Origin: Novosphingobium naphthalenivorans NBRC 102051
GTDB taxonomy: Bacteria > Pseudomonadota > Alphaproteobacteria > Sphingomonadales > Sphingomonadaceae
Assembly: GCF_001590985.1 (NCBI RefSeq)
Contig: NZ_BCTX01000019.1
Span: 1 to 64,000, forward strand
Direction of reading: 5' to 3'
DNA length: 64,000 nucleotides
The notes under the pieces: generated by a model
Databases searched by the model: none
Told to the model about the DNA's origin: nothing
Seen by the model: only the letters and a program-made list of their open reading frames with translations
Shown: in pieces, positions 10,247 to 18,268 of the stretch
Numbering within the stretch: position 1 is the stretch's first letter
Layout: each line of letters begins with the position of its first letter
Made by a program: the position numbers and the translations under genes

Positions 10247-10579
10247 ATGACAAAAACCGTAAAGCCGGGAGCAAGCACTCCCGGCACCGCCGCTTCGCTG
10301 CCCGGTGCCGGTCTGTTCACCCTCACGCTGGATAGCTGCCGGCTCTGGGCCGATTCCTGCGCCGTGATCGCGATGCGCACGAATGCCATCCTGACCCAGC
10401 GCCCCGGCAGCGAGCGGGAGGCCGTGCGCATGGTCACCGAGAAATGGCAGGCCGTCATCGAACTCGGCACCAAGCTGGCGCTCGATCCGCTCGATCCGGT
10501 GAAGACCAGCGTGGACTTTTTCGGCCCGCGCGTCAGCGCCAACCGCAAGCGGCTGGAGCGCATGGGGCGGGGGAAATAG
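10247..10579 (+). CDS. Small phasin-like hypothetical protein
   Basis: A 110-residue protein that starts 11 bases after thiC. The centre is an amphipathic helix-rich stretch (LDSCRLWADSCAVIAMR through WQAVIELGTKLAL). The composition and the spacing of helices resemble small phasin or phasin-like proteins, but the match is weak. The pre-thiC riboswitch would also control it if co-transcribed. It is followed directly by a DUF3833-like lipoprotein gene with which its stop may overlap. Confidence 0.6.
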   Translation: MTKTVKPGASTPGTAASLPGAGLFTLTLDSCRLWADSCAVIAMRTNAILTQRPGSEREAVRMVTEKWQAVIELGTKLALDPLDPVKTSVDFFGPRVSANRKRLERMGRGK

Positions 10580-11097
10580 CCCTTTCGCGCAAGGCGGCCG
10601 CGCTCGCCCTCGCGGCGGCGCTGCCGGGCTGCGTTTCCCCGCCGCGCGGCGGGGGCGAACCCATCGCCGCCGCACCGGCCCCGCGTTTCGATGCGATCGC
10701 TTTCTTCACCGGGCACAGCGAAGGTCGCGCGAAACTGAAGACGCTCTTCTCCGCGCCCGTCGATGTGCGGGTGGTCAGCGACGGCACTGTTGAGGACGGC
10801 ACGCTCCACCTCGTCCAGACCGTGCAGGAAGGCGGGAAGCCCCCGCGCCAGCGCACATGGACGATGCGCGAGACCAGCCCCGGCCACTACCGCGGCACCC
10901 TCAGCGACGCGCGCGGCGCCGTCACCGGAGAGGCCGAGGGCAACCGCCTGCACCTCTCCTTCACGATGAAGGGCGGCTTCCCCACCGAGCAATGGCTGAC
11001 CCTCTCCCCCGACGGCCACCGCGCGCACAACGTGATGAAAGTGCGCAAGCTGGGCCTGACCGTGGGCGTGCTGGTGGAGGATATCCGGAAGGATTGA
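10576..11097 (+). CDS. DUF3833-like lipoprotein (start uncertain)
   Basis: The readable frame encodes a lipoprotein signal with lipobox LPGC (Cys codon at 10630), then a domain containing FDAIAFFTGHSEGRAKLK and ending VGVLVEDIRKD, as in DUF3833 proteins of proteobacterial envelopes. No ATG, GTG or TTG lies just before the signal sequence. The nearest in-frame ATG is 10444, inside the upstream gene and with an atypical long basic leader. The best-placed candidate is ATA at 10576, which overlaps the upstream TAG stop (ATAG) behind a GGGCGGGGG run. A sequencing error or unusual initiation are both possible. Function unknown. Confidence 0.6.
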   Translation: MALSRKAAALALAAALPGCVSPPRGGGEPIAAAPAPRFDAIAFFTGHSEGRAKLKTLFSAPVDVRVVSDGTVEDGTLHLVQTVQEGGKPPRQRTWTMRETSPGHYRGTLSDARGAVTGEAEGNRLHLSFTMKGGFPTEQWLTLSPDGHRAHNVMKVRKLGLTVGVLVEDIRKD

Positions 11098-11192
11098 GGG
11101 ACCGGGTGTTTAGTTCCAGCATGTGGTGGCTGGATCTGAGGCATGACGGCAATTTCATTTGCCTATGTTCGAAACTTTGCGACCTTGCCGCG

Positions 11193-12125
11193 ATGGGCAA
11201 GGATCGGCTGCTTGGACTGGATGCGCTGCGTGGGATCGCGGCCCTTTTGGTTGCAATTTCTCATTTCAGAGGGCTGATCCTTGAATCAGGCTACATCCAT
11301 CCTGTTACCCTCGCAGTCGATTTTTTCTTCATGCTCTCCGGCTTCATCATGGCCAGAACCTACGAATGCCAGATGCCTAAAGTGGCGGCATTCATGGTCA
11401 TCAGGTACAGGCGATTGTTTCCTGCGCTAGCCGTCGGGACAGCCTTGGGTCTCCTGACGACAGATCAGGCCTACTGGCCCTATCTGCCCTTGGCGCTTCT
11501 GTTTTTACCCGCTCCTGACGCGCAGCATCTATTTCCCTTCAATGGCCCGGCCTGGTCGCTGTTTTGTGAGCTTCTGGCAAATGTCGTTCATGCAGCCATT
11601 TTGGCCAAACTGCGGACACGTTGGCTGATCGCGATCTTCATGGCGATGTTGCCGGGTTGGGCGATAGTCACTGCCCTGGCGGCGGGAGCAGCCACAACAT
11701 TGTATGCTCTTCCTCAAGCTCTGATACGTACTGCGTTTGCCTACACGATGGGAATCCTGATTTACCGGATAGTTGGCGACCGTCCGAACCTGAAAGTCCC
11801 TTTCGCGTTGGCCTTCGCAGCTCTGACCGCGTCTTGTCTTTTCGCGCCGCTGATTGCTTACCCGATTGTGATCGCGGTGGTCTTCCCGCTCGTGATGATC
11901 GCCGGGATGCAATATAAACCGGGGAGATGGGCACATTACAGCGGGCTTGCTTCCTATCCTCTCTATGTCGTGAATTGGCCAATTTTCTCCCTGAAATTGC
12001 CAGTTGCCGTTACATTGCCTCTCGTCGCGCTCGCCACTGTTTCAGCGATCGGTTTCGAGAAGGTGTTGAGAAGGCAGAGCGGGCAAGTGCGCCGTCTTCC
12101 ATCCAACGAGTCGATATGTGAGTGA
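11193..12125 (+). CDS. Acyltransferase 3 family membrane protein
   Basis: A polytopic membrane protein of about 310 residues with eight to ten hydrophobic helices. The N-terminus LLGLDALRGIAALLVAISH is the hallmark of the acyltransferase-3 (OafB/NodX-like) family, whose His is catalytic; VDFFFMLSGFIMA follows. Members O-acetylate sugars of surface polysaccharides or antibiotics. The base composition is visibly less GC-rich than its neighbours, consistent with later acquisition. The ATG at 11193 puts the family motif in the usual place; an ATG at 11121 is an alternative. Confidence 0.85.
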   Translation: MGKDRLLGLDALRGIAALLVAISHFRGLILESGYIHPVTLAVDFFFMLSGFIMARTYECQMPKVAAFMVIRYRRLFPALAVGTALGLLTTDQAYWPYLPLALLFLPAPDAQHLFPFNGPAWSLFCELLANVVHAAILAKLRTRWLIAIFMAMLPGWAIVTALAAGAATTLYALPQALIRTAFAYTMGILIYRIVGDRPNLKVPFALAFAALTASCLFAPLIAYPIVIAVVFPLVMIAGMQYKPGRWAHYSGLASYPLYVVNWPIFSLKLPVAVTLPLVALATVSAIGFEKVLRRQSGQVRRLPSNESICE

Positions 12126-12454
12126 TGTAGTGTTTGGGAAAGTTGGTGTGAGGGCGCAAAGCGGCTGCCGGGCACTACGCTGACAGTATGGGTGTACGAG
12201 AGCCCTGAGTCTGTCGAAGGGCCCTCGTCCCTCTTCCCGAACAGGGCCTGTTTCCTACATCCCCTGCACCTGTCACACTGCGTGCGGCTTTCGTTTGCCT
12301 TGCTCTTTGAACCGTCAAGATCCGCTTCGCACGGCCGTGCCGTGTGTGTGAAATTACCTGTGCCGCAAGCGTTTGATAACGCGCGTGGATTTAAAAGTTA
12401 CTGGTGCCGCTGTGGGCGAAGTTTGAAATTTGCCATGCGCGCCGTGGCGGGGCC
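12126..12454. other. Intergenic stretch with a sphingomonad-type dispersed motif
   Basis: About 330 bases between convergent genes with no credible ORF. At 12201-12226 it holds CCCTGAGTCTGTCGAAGGG, a form of the TGAGC-TGTCGAAGG element scattered through sphingomonad genomes. The rest is of ordinary composition; no clear terminator with a T-tract was found. Confidence 0.5.
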
Positions 12455-12904
12455 TCAGCCGAACAGGTATTTCATTTTTATCGTGACGGTGCCGCCGGGC
12501 GCGATGTCTGTCAGCGACTTGTCGTAGCCGGGCATACCGCCGGGGTTGTTCGAGATGCCGACGCCTTCGGCGGGCATACCGATGAAGTTGTGCTTCATCT
12601 TCCCGTTGCCGTCCTCGTCGTGGACGACCGTCACTGCGTAGCGTCCGCTCGCGGGCAGGGGCAGGGTGACGTGCATGGTGGTGCCGGTGACGGGGAAAGT
12701 GCGTTTCAGTGCCGTGGCGCTTTTCTCGCAGCTTGGGAACTTGTCCTTGTCGCGCCACAGGCAGGCCACGATCTGGCCCTTGGTGGAGTGCAGGTCCGTC
12801 ACCGTCAGTTGGAACGTGGCCTGGGGCTGGGCCGTCGCCGGGATCGCGGCGAGGGTCGTTGCAGCCAGAACCGGGAGCAGGGCGGCGAGGGGAAGTGCCT
12901 TCAC
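12455..12904 (-). CDS. DUF2141-like secreted protein
   Basis: A protein of about 149 residues with an N-terminal signal peptide (KALPLAALLPVLAATTLAAI, cleavage after ATA). The body contains GQIVACLWRDKDKFPSC, GRYAVTVVHDEDGNGKM and GIGMSNNPGG-like glycine turns (GISNNPGG), features of DUF2141 periplasmic proteins. The frame is open to 12964, but the GTG at 12904 begins exactly at the signal peptide and has an AAAGG stretch upstream, so it is preferred. Role unknown. Confidence 0.75.
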   Translation of the reverse strand: MKALPLAALLPVLAATTLAAIPATAQPQATFQLTVTDLHSTKGQIVACLWRDKDKFPSCEKSATALKRTFPVTGTTMHVTLPLPASGRYAVTVVHDEDGNGKMKHNFIGMPAEGVGISNNPGGMPGYDKSLTDIAPGGTVTIKMKYLFG

Positions 12905-12978
12905 GAAGAGCCTTTCGATTGCAGTCGCCCTATGACGCCGCCACGGCTGGGCGTCCTCAAGCACGGTCAGGCGCCCGG

Positions 12979-13197
12979 TCAGGCTGGCGCGTGCCGGTGC
13001 AGCAGCGCGTCTGCGAGGCGCAGGTCGCCGTTCCAGACGCGCTCGTGGAAGAAGAACACCACGGCGTTGACCAGCGGCTCGATCAGCGCGATGCCGCCGG
13101 CCATCGTCACCGAGCCGGTCACGGCGAAGGCGACAGTGAAGCCGACCAGCAGGTGCAGGGTCAGGAAGCTGGTGGTCTTGGCAAGATCGTGAGACAT
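12979..13197 (-). CDS. DUF2061 small membrane protein
   Basis: A 72-residue protein with two transmembrane segments (near residues 10-30 and 34-52). The segment ending VNAVVFFFHERVWNG matches the end of the DUF2061 domain (FxHERxW). It is transcribed leftward just upstream of the DUF2141 gene, with a 74-base gap to that gene's start. Function not known for the family. Confidence 0.8.
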   Translation of the reverse strand: MSHDLAKTTSFLTLHLLVGFTVAFAVTGSVTMAGGIALIEPLVNAVVFFFHERVWNGDLRLADALLHRHAPA

Positions 13198-13350
13198 CGT
13201 TTCGTCCTTTCTCTCCCGGATTTAATGCGAATGGATTGCAATAGTAAGCTGGCGATGGTGCAATCCGTGATCGGCGGAAGCGATTACCGGGGCGGCAGTG
13301 CCGCAGAGCGGGAGGGAACCGCCGCCGTGGACGGGCGTTTCATCCCGGCC

Positions 13351-13962
13351 ATGAAACATCTGATCGCCGTCCCCGCGCTCGCTCTCGCCCTTGCCGCCTG
13401 CTCCTCGAAGCCCTCGGCCGGGGCTGTGGAGCCCAGTGCCACGCCGGTGCCGGTGGAAACCGGGACGGCGGCGGAAGTGGACGAGGAAGCGCTGGCCGGG
13501 GCCGAGCCGATGGTCATGCCGGTCGGCGCGCCACCGGTACTCGAACCGGCCGGGCTGGGCGATCTGCAAATCGGCAAGGCAGTGCCTGCCGACAGCGGCT
13601 GGGCCGAACATGGCGTGCAGGTTTCGGACAGCTGCCGCATCGTCACATCGCCGGACTATCCGGGCGTCTATGCGATCGTCGCGAAGGGCGCGGTGCGGCG
13701 GATCACGGTCGGCGGGACGTCCGGCGTGACGCTGGCGGACGGCATCGGCCTGGGGGCGAGCGAGGCGGCGGTGAAGGCGGCTTTCCCCGGCTTTCGCGCC
13801 GAGCCCCATGCCTACGACGGCGATCCGGCGAAGTATCTCACGCAGCCCGGTGCGGACAGGCACCATCCGGGCCTGCGCTTCGAGATCGGGCAGGACGGCA
13901 AAGTGCGCCTGATCCATGCCGGGACCATGCCCGAGCTGGGCTACGTGGAAGGCTGCGCCTGA
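13351..13962 (+). CDS. Hypothetical lipoprotein
   Basis: A 203-residue protein beginning MKHLIAVPALALALAACSS: a signal peptide with lipobox LAAC (lipid-modified Cys17). A linker rich in Ala/Pro/Glu follows, then a globular domain with DSCRIVTSPDYPGVYAIV and IGLGASEAAVKAAFPG. The C-terminal end is GYVEGCA. No family could be named with certainty. Confidence 0.75.
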   Translation: MKHLIAVPALALALAACSSKPSAGAVEPSATPVPVETGTAAEVDEEALAGAEPMVMPVGAPPVLEPAGLGDLQIGKAVPADSGWAEHGVQVSDSCRIVTSPDYPGVYAIVAKGAVRRITVGGTSGVTLADGIGLGASEAAVKAAFPGFRAEPHAYDGDPAKYLTQPGADRHHPGLRFEIGQDGKVRLIHAGTMPELGYVEGCA

Positions 13963-14088
13963 CGGCGGTCTTTCCCTGCCGGCCAAAGCGTTTTCCTGCA
14001 GGCCCGCAAGTGGGCTATTCTGACGGTGCAAATTGCGCTCCCCGTATAAACCGGTATGCAGCGGGGCAGAGGGTCGCCAGAGGAAAGC

Positions 14089-14481
14089 ATGAACCAGTCC
14101 GGAGCCGAACTGACTATCCGCACGCGCCGGGCCGCGTTCAACCGCGCCATTGCCGAGGGCGATCTTTCCGCCATCACGCAAGTGCTGGGGCGCGACGTGG
14201 TGCTGGTGACGGGCAGCGACAGCGCGGTCGTTTCCGGCCGTAATGCGCAGCTCAAGGCCTGGAAGCGCGAATTCGCCAGTCCCGCGCGCGCGGTCTATAC
14301 GCGCACGCCTGTCAGCGTGACGGTTTCGCGGGTGGAGCCGGTGGCTCTTGAACAGGGGCACTGGCAGGGCGTGGAGGCCCGTTCGGGCAAGGCGCTGGCG
14401 GCCGGCGACTATGTGGCGAAGTGGCGCGAAGTGTTGGGCGAATGGGTCATCGTGGCGGAAATCTACGCGACGCTGGGCTAG
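14089..14481 (+). CDS. NTF2-like (DUF4440-type) protein
   Basis: A 130-residue protein with the length and pattern of a single NTF2-like alpha+beta domain: an N-terminal helix RRAAFNRAIAEGDLSAI, then strands VVLVTGSDSAVVSGR, and C-terminal strands YVAKWREVLGEWVIVAEIY. Family members are ketosteroid-isomerase-like or SnoaL-type, often of unknown substrate. The ATG at 14089 has the ribosome-binding site AGAGGAAAG; earlier in-frame ATG at 14056 has none. Confidence 0.75.
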   Translation: MNQSGAELTIRTRRAAFNRAIAEGDLSAITQVLGRDVVLVTGSDSAVVSGRNAQLKAWKREFASPARAVYTRTPVSVTVSRVEPVALEQGHWQGVEARSGKALAAGDYVAKWREVLGEWVIVAEIYATLG

Positions 14482-14568
14482 ACGGTTAGCTAGCGTGGGG
14501 CATAGGGGAAACCACGGATACAGGCCCCCGGCACTTAAATTTCACGGTTAACGCGCGTCCTGAGATGC

Positions 14569-15030
14569 ATGGGGACGAATGCTTGGCTTTCGTTCCTGCA
14601 AAGGGAACTCGCGAAGACAGGTGGCGCCATGCTCAGCAAGATGAACTCTTCGGTGCCGGTGGCGCAGTGCTGGTATTTGCGCCGCCACGTGCCGGAAGGT
14701 CGGCGCCGGCGGGAGGCAGGCGGTGTGGTTCACTGCACCTGCCGTTATTGTCAGCGCCCCATCCGCTCGCGCGATGGCGGCCGCTGGGACCTGGCTGACG
14801 GTTTTGACCTTGATGCTATCGCAACTGCCGGACGAACCAGCCACTTCTGCGTGATCGACACGCTCGATGAAATGGTGATCGCCCGCTATCCGCTGCCTCA
14901 CGAGGCCGACGACGAGTTGATTGCCGAGCGGCTGGCGGAGATTTGCGAGAAGCACGGGATAGAGGAAGACGACGGGGTGCTGGAAGTGCGGCTGGTGCAG
15001 AGTCAGGGGGCGCTGAAGCTCGTTCACTGA
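14569..15030 (+). CDS. Hypothetical protein with a CxCxxC cluster
   Basis: A protein of up to 153 residues. The central segment VVHCTCRYCQRPIRSRDGGRW has a Cys-x-Cys-x-x-Cys arrangement that could bind zinc. The C-terminal half is acidic and helical (ADDELIAERLAEICEKHGIEEDDG). In-frame starts at 14569, 14629 and 14644 all lack a strong ribosome-binding site, so the N-terminus is uncertain. No family recognised. Confidence 0.6.
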   Translation: MGTNAWLSFLQRELAKTGGAMLSKMNSSVPVAQCWYLRRHVPEGRRRREAGGVVHCTCRYCQRPIRSRDGGRWDLADGFDLDAIATAGRTSHFCVIDTLDEMVIARYPLPHEADDELIAERLAEICEKHGIEEDDGVLEVRLVQSQGALKLVH

Positions 15031-15098
15031 GGGCTTGGGCAAGTTTGGGGGGCAGTGCCGGGGCGCGGGGGGCGTCGCCGGCACATTCTCATGGATGG

Positions 15099-15578
15099 TT
15101 AATTCCCGCTGCGTTCGGCCGCGCTGACGTCCGCGGCGGCAGCGGCGGCGCGCTGCGCGGCATTGGCCGCTGCATCGCTGGCTGCGCTGGTGTCGGGAGG
15201 CATGGGCGCATCCGCGGACTCGGCATTGCCGGGATTGGCCATGCCGGGCGGAAAATCCTGCTGCAGCCCGTCGCCATAGGCAGGTGTGCCGGCCCAATCC
15301 TGAGTGCCAGTGTCGTCAGCGCTGGTATCGTCACTGCCATCCCATTCGTCGCGGCCGAAGGGCCAGGCGGGAATGTCGAGTGCGGACAGGCCTTCATCGA
15401 CCCACGACCGGCTCTTGCCATAGGCTGGTGGCGACGGCGGATCGGCTCTGTGCGGCGCGGCGCCAAGCAACGGCATCTTCGGATAGGAGCGCATGGCCTG
15501 TGTCGTGGCGCTGGCAAGCAGAATGCCCGCGCCAATGCTGCCTGCAACAAGGAGCAGAACCAGTTTGCCGGAACCCAT
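15099..15578 (-). CDS. Hypothetical N-terminally anchored protein
   Basis: A 159-residue protein with one N-terminal hydrophobic segment (residues 5-22, KLVLLLVAGSIGAGILLA) and no cleavage motif, so probably a membrane anchor. The rest is low complexity: Pro/Asp/Gly-rich in the middle, Ala-rich at the end (AANAAQRAAAAAADVSAA). The start has a good GGAGG site. Function not recognised. Confidence 0.7.
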   Translation of the reverse strand: MGSGKLVLLLVAGSIGAGILLASATTQAMRSYPKMPLLGAAPHRADPPSPPAYGKSRSWVDEGLSALDIPAWPFGRDEWDGSDDTSADDTGTQDWAGTPAYGDGLQQDFPPGMANPGNAESADAPMPPDTSAASDAAANAAQRAAAAAADVSAAERSGN

Positions 15579-15672
15579 CAGTCCTCCGTCAACGCACTTC
15601 TCCGCTTCCCGCAGTCGGCGCCTTATGGATTCGAGCCTGACGGCGGGCTGAACGCCTTGCCTCCATACACGA

Positions 15673-15708
15673 AAGGGGCGTCATCCGCGAGGGATGACGC
15701 CCCTTGTC
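15673..15708 (-). terminator. Rho-independent terminator after the small secreted-protein gene
   Basis: A perfect 14-bp stem: 15673-15686 pairs with 15692-15705 around a GCGAG loop (core GGGGCGTCATCC). On the minus strand it follows the stop of the gene at 15773-16045 and is trailed by TTTC. Confidence 0.8.
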
Positions 15709-15772
15709 TGCTGCGTTACACGGCCGGGCGATGGGAGAGAGGAGAGATTCCCGGCCGCGAAGACGCTGCGTA

Positions 15773-16045
15773 TCAGTCGTTCGCCAGCGCGTTCGAAGCT
15801 TCAGCAGTGGTGAAGCTGACGGGGCGGCTATTGTAGGTGCCGGTCACGCGCTCACCCTTGACGAAGAGGCGGAACGGAACGCCGGCAGTGGTGTGGCCAT
15901 TGATCACCGTCACCTTGCCCTTCTGGGCGGTGGTGTAGGTGTAGTCCACACCTTCGTGCGAGAACTGGTGGGCTTCGCTAGCCTGAGCGACCGCAGGAAC
16001 AGCGAGGAGCGAGACTGCGGTGGCCGCGATGATGGTCTTGAACAT
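15773..16045 (-). CDS. Small secreted hypothetical protein
   Basis: A 90-residue exported protein with a signal peptide MFKTIIAATAVSLLAVPAVA (cleavage after AQA). The mature part is about 65 residues and has a repeated strand pattern (GVDYTYTTAQKGKVTVINGHT). The start at 16045 is preceded by AAAGGGA. It is followed by a strong terminator, so monocistronic. Similar short exported proteins are common in sphingomonads, with no known role. Confidence 0.75.
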   Translation of the reverse strand: MFKTIIAATAVSLLAVPAVAQASEAHQFSHEGVDYTYTTAQKGKVTVINGHTTAGVPFRLFVKGERVTGTYNSRPVSFTTAEASNALAND

Positions 16046-16348
16046 GGCAATATCCCTTTGTCTGGATGCAGGAAGATTGCCTCGGGCATCTCTTCTTGTT
16101 GTTGCACTGCAACATTTACGAATGCTGCGGTGCGGTGCAATTTCAAAACTTCGACCACCTGTTGCATTTTGTGCAACCATCAGATTTGTCGTTTGTACTG
16201 CGGGGCTTGCCGGGCTGAGCGGTCTCCGAATGATGCCCAATTTTTTTGCAGAAGCCGCAAAGCACGGATGGCCGAGGCCTCTTCCAAAGGCCGAATCCGG
16301 GCAGAGCAGGCGCTTGCCGCTGGTGCCGCGCGGAGATACCCTGGGCAT
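16046..16348. promoter_or_regulatory. Divergent promoter region with TTGCA inverted repeats
   Basis: About 300 bases between the leftward small secreted-protein gene and the rightward lipoprotein gene. It carries GTTGCACTGCAAC (16098-16110) and TTGCATTTTGTGCAA (16162-16176). Both are TTGCA/TGCAA dyads. No ORF of note. Confidence 0.5.
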
Positions 16349-16780
16349 ATGAACAGGCGGTTCTTTCTTTTCGCACTGATGCTGACGATGCCTCTGGGAG
16401 CATGCGGGAGTGGTGGAACCGTTCCAGGTGACAGCGAGGATCGCGTTCCGTTCCATGCAATCGCGGAAGATGAGGCCGTGAAAGTCACCGGCACGGAGCC
16501 GTTCTGGGGTGGTGAAATTTCCGGGGGGCATTTCACATATACCACGCCGGACAATCAAAGCGGTGTCGATGTGCCGGTATCGCGGTTCGCAGGACGGGGC
16601 GGACTGTCCTTTTCAGGCGACCTTGAGGGCAAGGCGCTGACTTTGGCGATCACGCCAGGCGAATGCTCGGACGGGATGTCCGATCGCAAGTATCCTTTTG
16701 TGGTCACGCTCCGGCTGGGAGACGAATTGCGTCACGGTTGCGGCTGGACCAGGCGGCAATCCTGGAGCGGGGGAGAATGA
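16349..16780 (+). CDS. COG3650-like lipoprotein
   Basis: A 143-residue lipoprotein with signal peptide and lipobox LGAC (Cys at residue 18). The mature domain holds VTGTEPFWGGEISGGHFTY, the GTEPFW signature of COG3650 (uncharacterised periplasmic) proteins, and a C-terminal DGMSDRKYPF segment of the same family. Known members are small stress-associated envelope proteins without assigned function. The ATG at 16349 begins the signal peptide; a longer upstream reading has no support. Confidence 0.8.
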   Translation: MNRRFFLFALMLTMPLGACGSGGTVPGDSEDRVPFHAIAEDEAVKVTGTEPFWGGEISGGHFTYTTPDNQSGVDVPVSRFAGRGGLSFSGDLEGKALTLAITPGECSDGMSDRKYPFVVTLRLGDELRHGCGWTRRQSWSGGE

Positions 16781-17110
16781 CTGGAGGCGATCGGTTCTGT
16801 TTTCCATGCGGGCTTTCGCGCCTCGCGGTGTGACCGCGGGATGCAACGGCAAGCCGTCCCGAGCGGAGCGCGGCAGGGCCGCAGGGCGCGGTGCCTAGCG
16901 TGGTGGAAACAAAGTTCGCCATACAATTCGTCGCCCCCGCCCTTCGGCTGGCCGGCCGCTCAGGATAAACTGCCCTTTGGGCAGGCGGGGGCCCCGCTGC
17001 TCTTTCTTGCGCTATGCTGCCAGCAGCGGGATCCCCGCCTCCGCGGGGATGACGTGGAATAGTGATGCGAATTTCCGGTTCAGGTGACTGACGGGCCTCG
17101 CGCGGCGCAC
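16781..17110. other. Intergenic region containing dispersed repeat copy A
   Basis: No credible gene in about 330 bases between the convergent COG3650 lipoprotein and the PhnA-domain gene. The right part (16971-17060) is a copy of the dispersed repeat also found at 35061-35150. Confidence 0.6.
16971..17060 (+). repeat. Dispersed intergenic repeat, copy A
   Basis: About 85 bases that match the reverse complement of 35061-35150 over most of their length. Shared blocks include GCCCCGCTGCTCTT, GCTATGCTGCCAG and CCGCCTCCGCGGGGATGACG. The right end is a hairpin CCCCG-CCTC-CGCGGGG. Both copies are intergenic, as expected of a REP/MITE-like element. Confidence 0.8.
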
Positions 17111-17428
17111 TCAGCGCTTCTTGACGAACTCCGCGCGCAAGACCAGGCCCTTGATGCCAGGATACTTGCAGTCGATCTCCTGCGGGTCGCCCGTGAGGCG
17201 GATCGACTTGATCAAAGTGCCTTGCTTGAGCGTTTGCCCGGCGCCTTTCACTTCCAGGTCCTTGATCAGCGTTACCTGATCACCGTCTGCCAGCACGTTG
17301 CCGACTGCATCGTGCACGACCACCGTATCGGCAGCCGCACGCTTCGCGGCCAGTTCGGAGGCGGGCATCCATTCGCCGCTTTCCTCGTCGTACACGTAGT
17401 CTTCATCGCCGCTGTCGTCGTTTGCCAT
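17111..17428 (-). CDS. PhnA-domain protein without the zinc ribbon
   Basis: A 105-residue protein. The C-terminal 70 residues are the PhnA/YjdM core: VVHDAVGNVLADGDQVTLIK, then KGAGQTLKQGTLIKSIRL and GLVLRAEFVKK. The N-terminal CxxC...CxxC zinc ribbon of YjdM is missing; an acidic stretch DDSGDEDYVYDEESGEW takes its place. Despite the old name, the family is not required for phosphonate use. The start at 17428 is chosen because it begins the conserved MANDDS-type N-terminus. Confidence 0.85.
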   Translation of the reverse strand: MANDDSGDEDYVYDEESGEWMPASELAAKRAAADTVVVHDAVGNVLADGDQVTLIKDLEVKGAGQTLKQGTLIKSIRLTGDPQEIDCKYPGIKGLVLRAEFVKKR

Positions 17429-17732
17429 AGCCTGTTCCCTTGCTGAGCGGGTGCCATGGCAGGTTGATCGGGCTCTGGCCACGATTATTCACGATCCTGC
17501 CATGGGGATTGCGGGAATGGGGCCTCTTCCGTCCATTGCGTGTTCGGGCATGTTTCGGGTGCCGTGAGAAAGAAATACTGGCTGGTACGCTAATCGTATT
17601 GCATTGCGAAATTGGCAGTTTCCTAAGCTTATTGAGTATTGTTCGCTTCCGCTTCGGCACCAACAATGTTACAAACCCTTCATACAAAGGCGGGCTGCAA
17701 AGTACGGCACCGCCAGGGAAGAGGATGGTGTC
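17429..17732. other. Divergent intergenic region
   Basis: About 300 bases between the leftward PhnA-domain gene and the rightward small secreted-protein gene. It must hold both promoters. No convincing ORF or hairpin was seen. Confidence 0.4.
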
Positions 17733-18068
17733 ATGAAGCAATTCCTGACAGCATTGCAGACGGGTCTTGTCTTGTTTGCAATGGCAGTGTCCGGTGCGGG
17801 TTGGGCCAGCGAAAGCCGCGTCGAACCCGGTGCAATGACCGGCGCCTATTACATGCGTGACACCTTGGTTCCCCGAGCGGACGATCTCGCCCTTATCCAG
17901 CGCAAGCCGGCTCTCTACCTTGCCAGTTTCAACGACGGCATGGCTACAGTTGCCTATTCGCTGGAGGAGGGGCGGATCGTCTACCGGGTGGTGAAGGGCG
18001 AGATCGGTGCGACAGCGAGGGCTGAAATCGACAAGGCATTGAGCAGGCTGCAGCGCAAGCTGGCCTGA
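17733..18068 (+). CDS. Small exported hypothetical protein
   Basis: A 111-residue protein with a clear signal peptide (MKQFLTALQTGLVLFAMAVS, cleavage after GWA). The mature domain has ALYLASFNDGMATVAYSLEEG and a basic helical C-terminus (IDKALSRLQRKLA). The start follows AGAGGA. A strong terminator follows at 18131-18165, so it is probably monocistronic. No family recognised. Confidence 0.7.
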   Translation: MKQFLTALQTGLVLFAMAVSGAGWASESRVEPGAMTGAYYMRDTLVPRADDLALIQRKPALYLASFNDGMATVAYSLEEGRIVYRVVKGEIGATARAEIDKALSRLQRKLA

Positions 18069-18130
18069 TAGTGTGGTTCGTATGGGGCCTCTCGGGTCGC
18101 TCGAAGGCTGAGGGATGGGGAGAAGAAGCG

Positions 18131-18167
18131 CAAGGCGCGGCAGGAAAACTGTCGCGCCTTGTCGTTT
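18131..18167 (+). terminator. Terminator after the exported-protein gene
   Basis: A 13-bp stem with one wobble pair, CAAGGCGCGGCAG / CTGTCGCGCCTTG (18131-18143 / 18149-18161), with a GAAAA loop, then TCGTTTG. Confidence 0.75.
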
Positions 18168-18268
18168 GTGCCTGACTGGCGGGGCTTCATTCCTGGCATG
18201 TATGCCGCCTATGGACAGCGCAGTCCCGGCGCAGGCATAGTTTGCGTGAAAAGCGATCGGGGGCGTCC

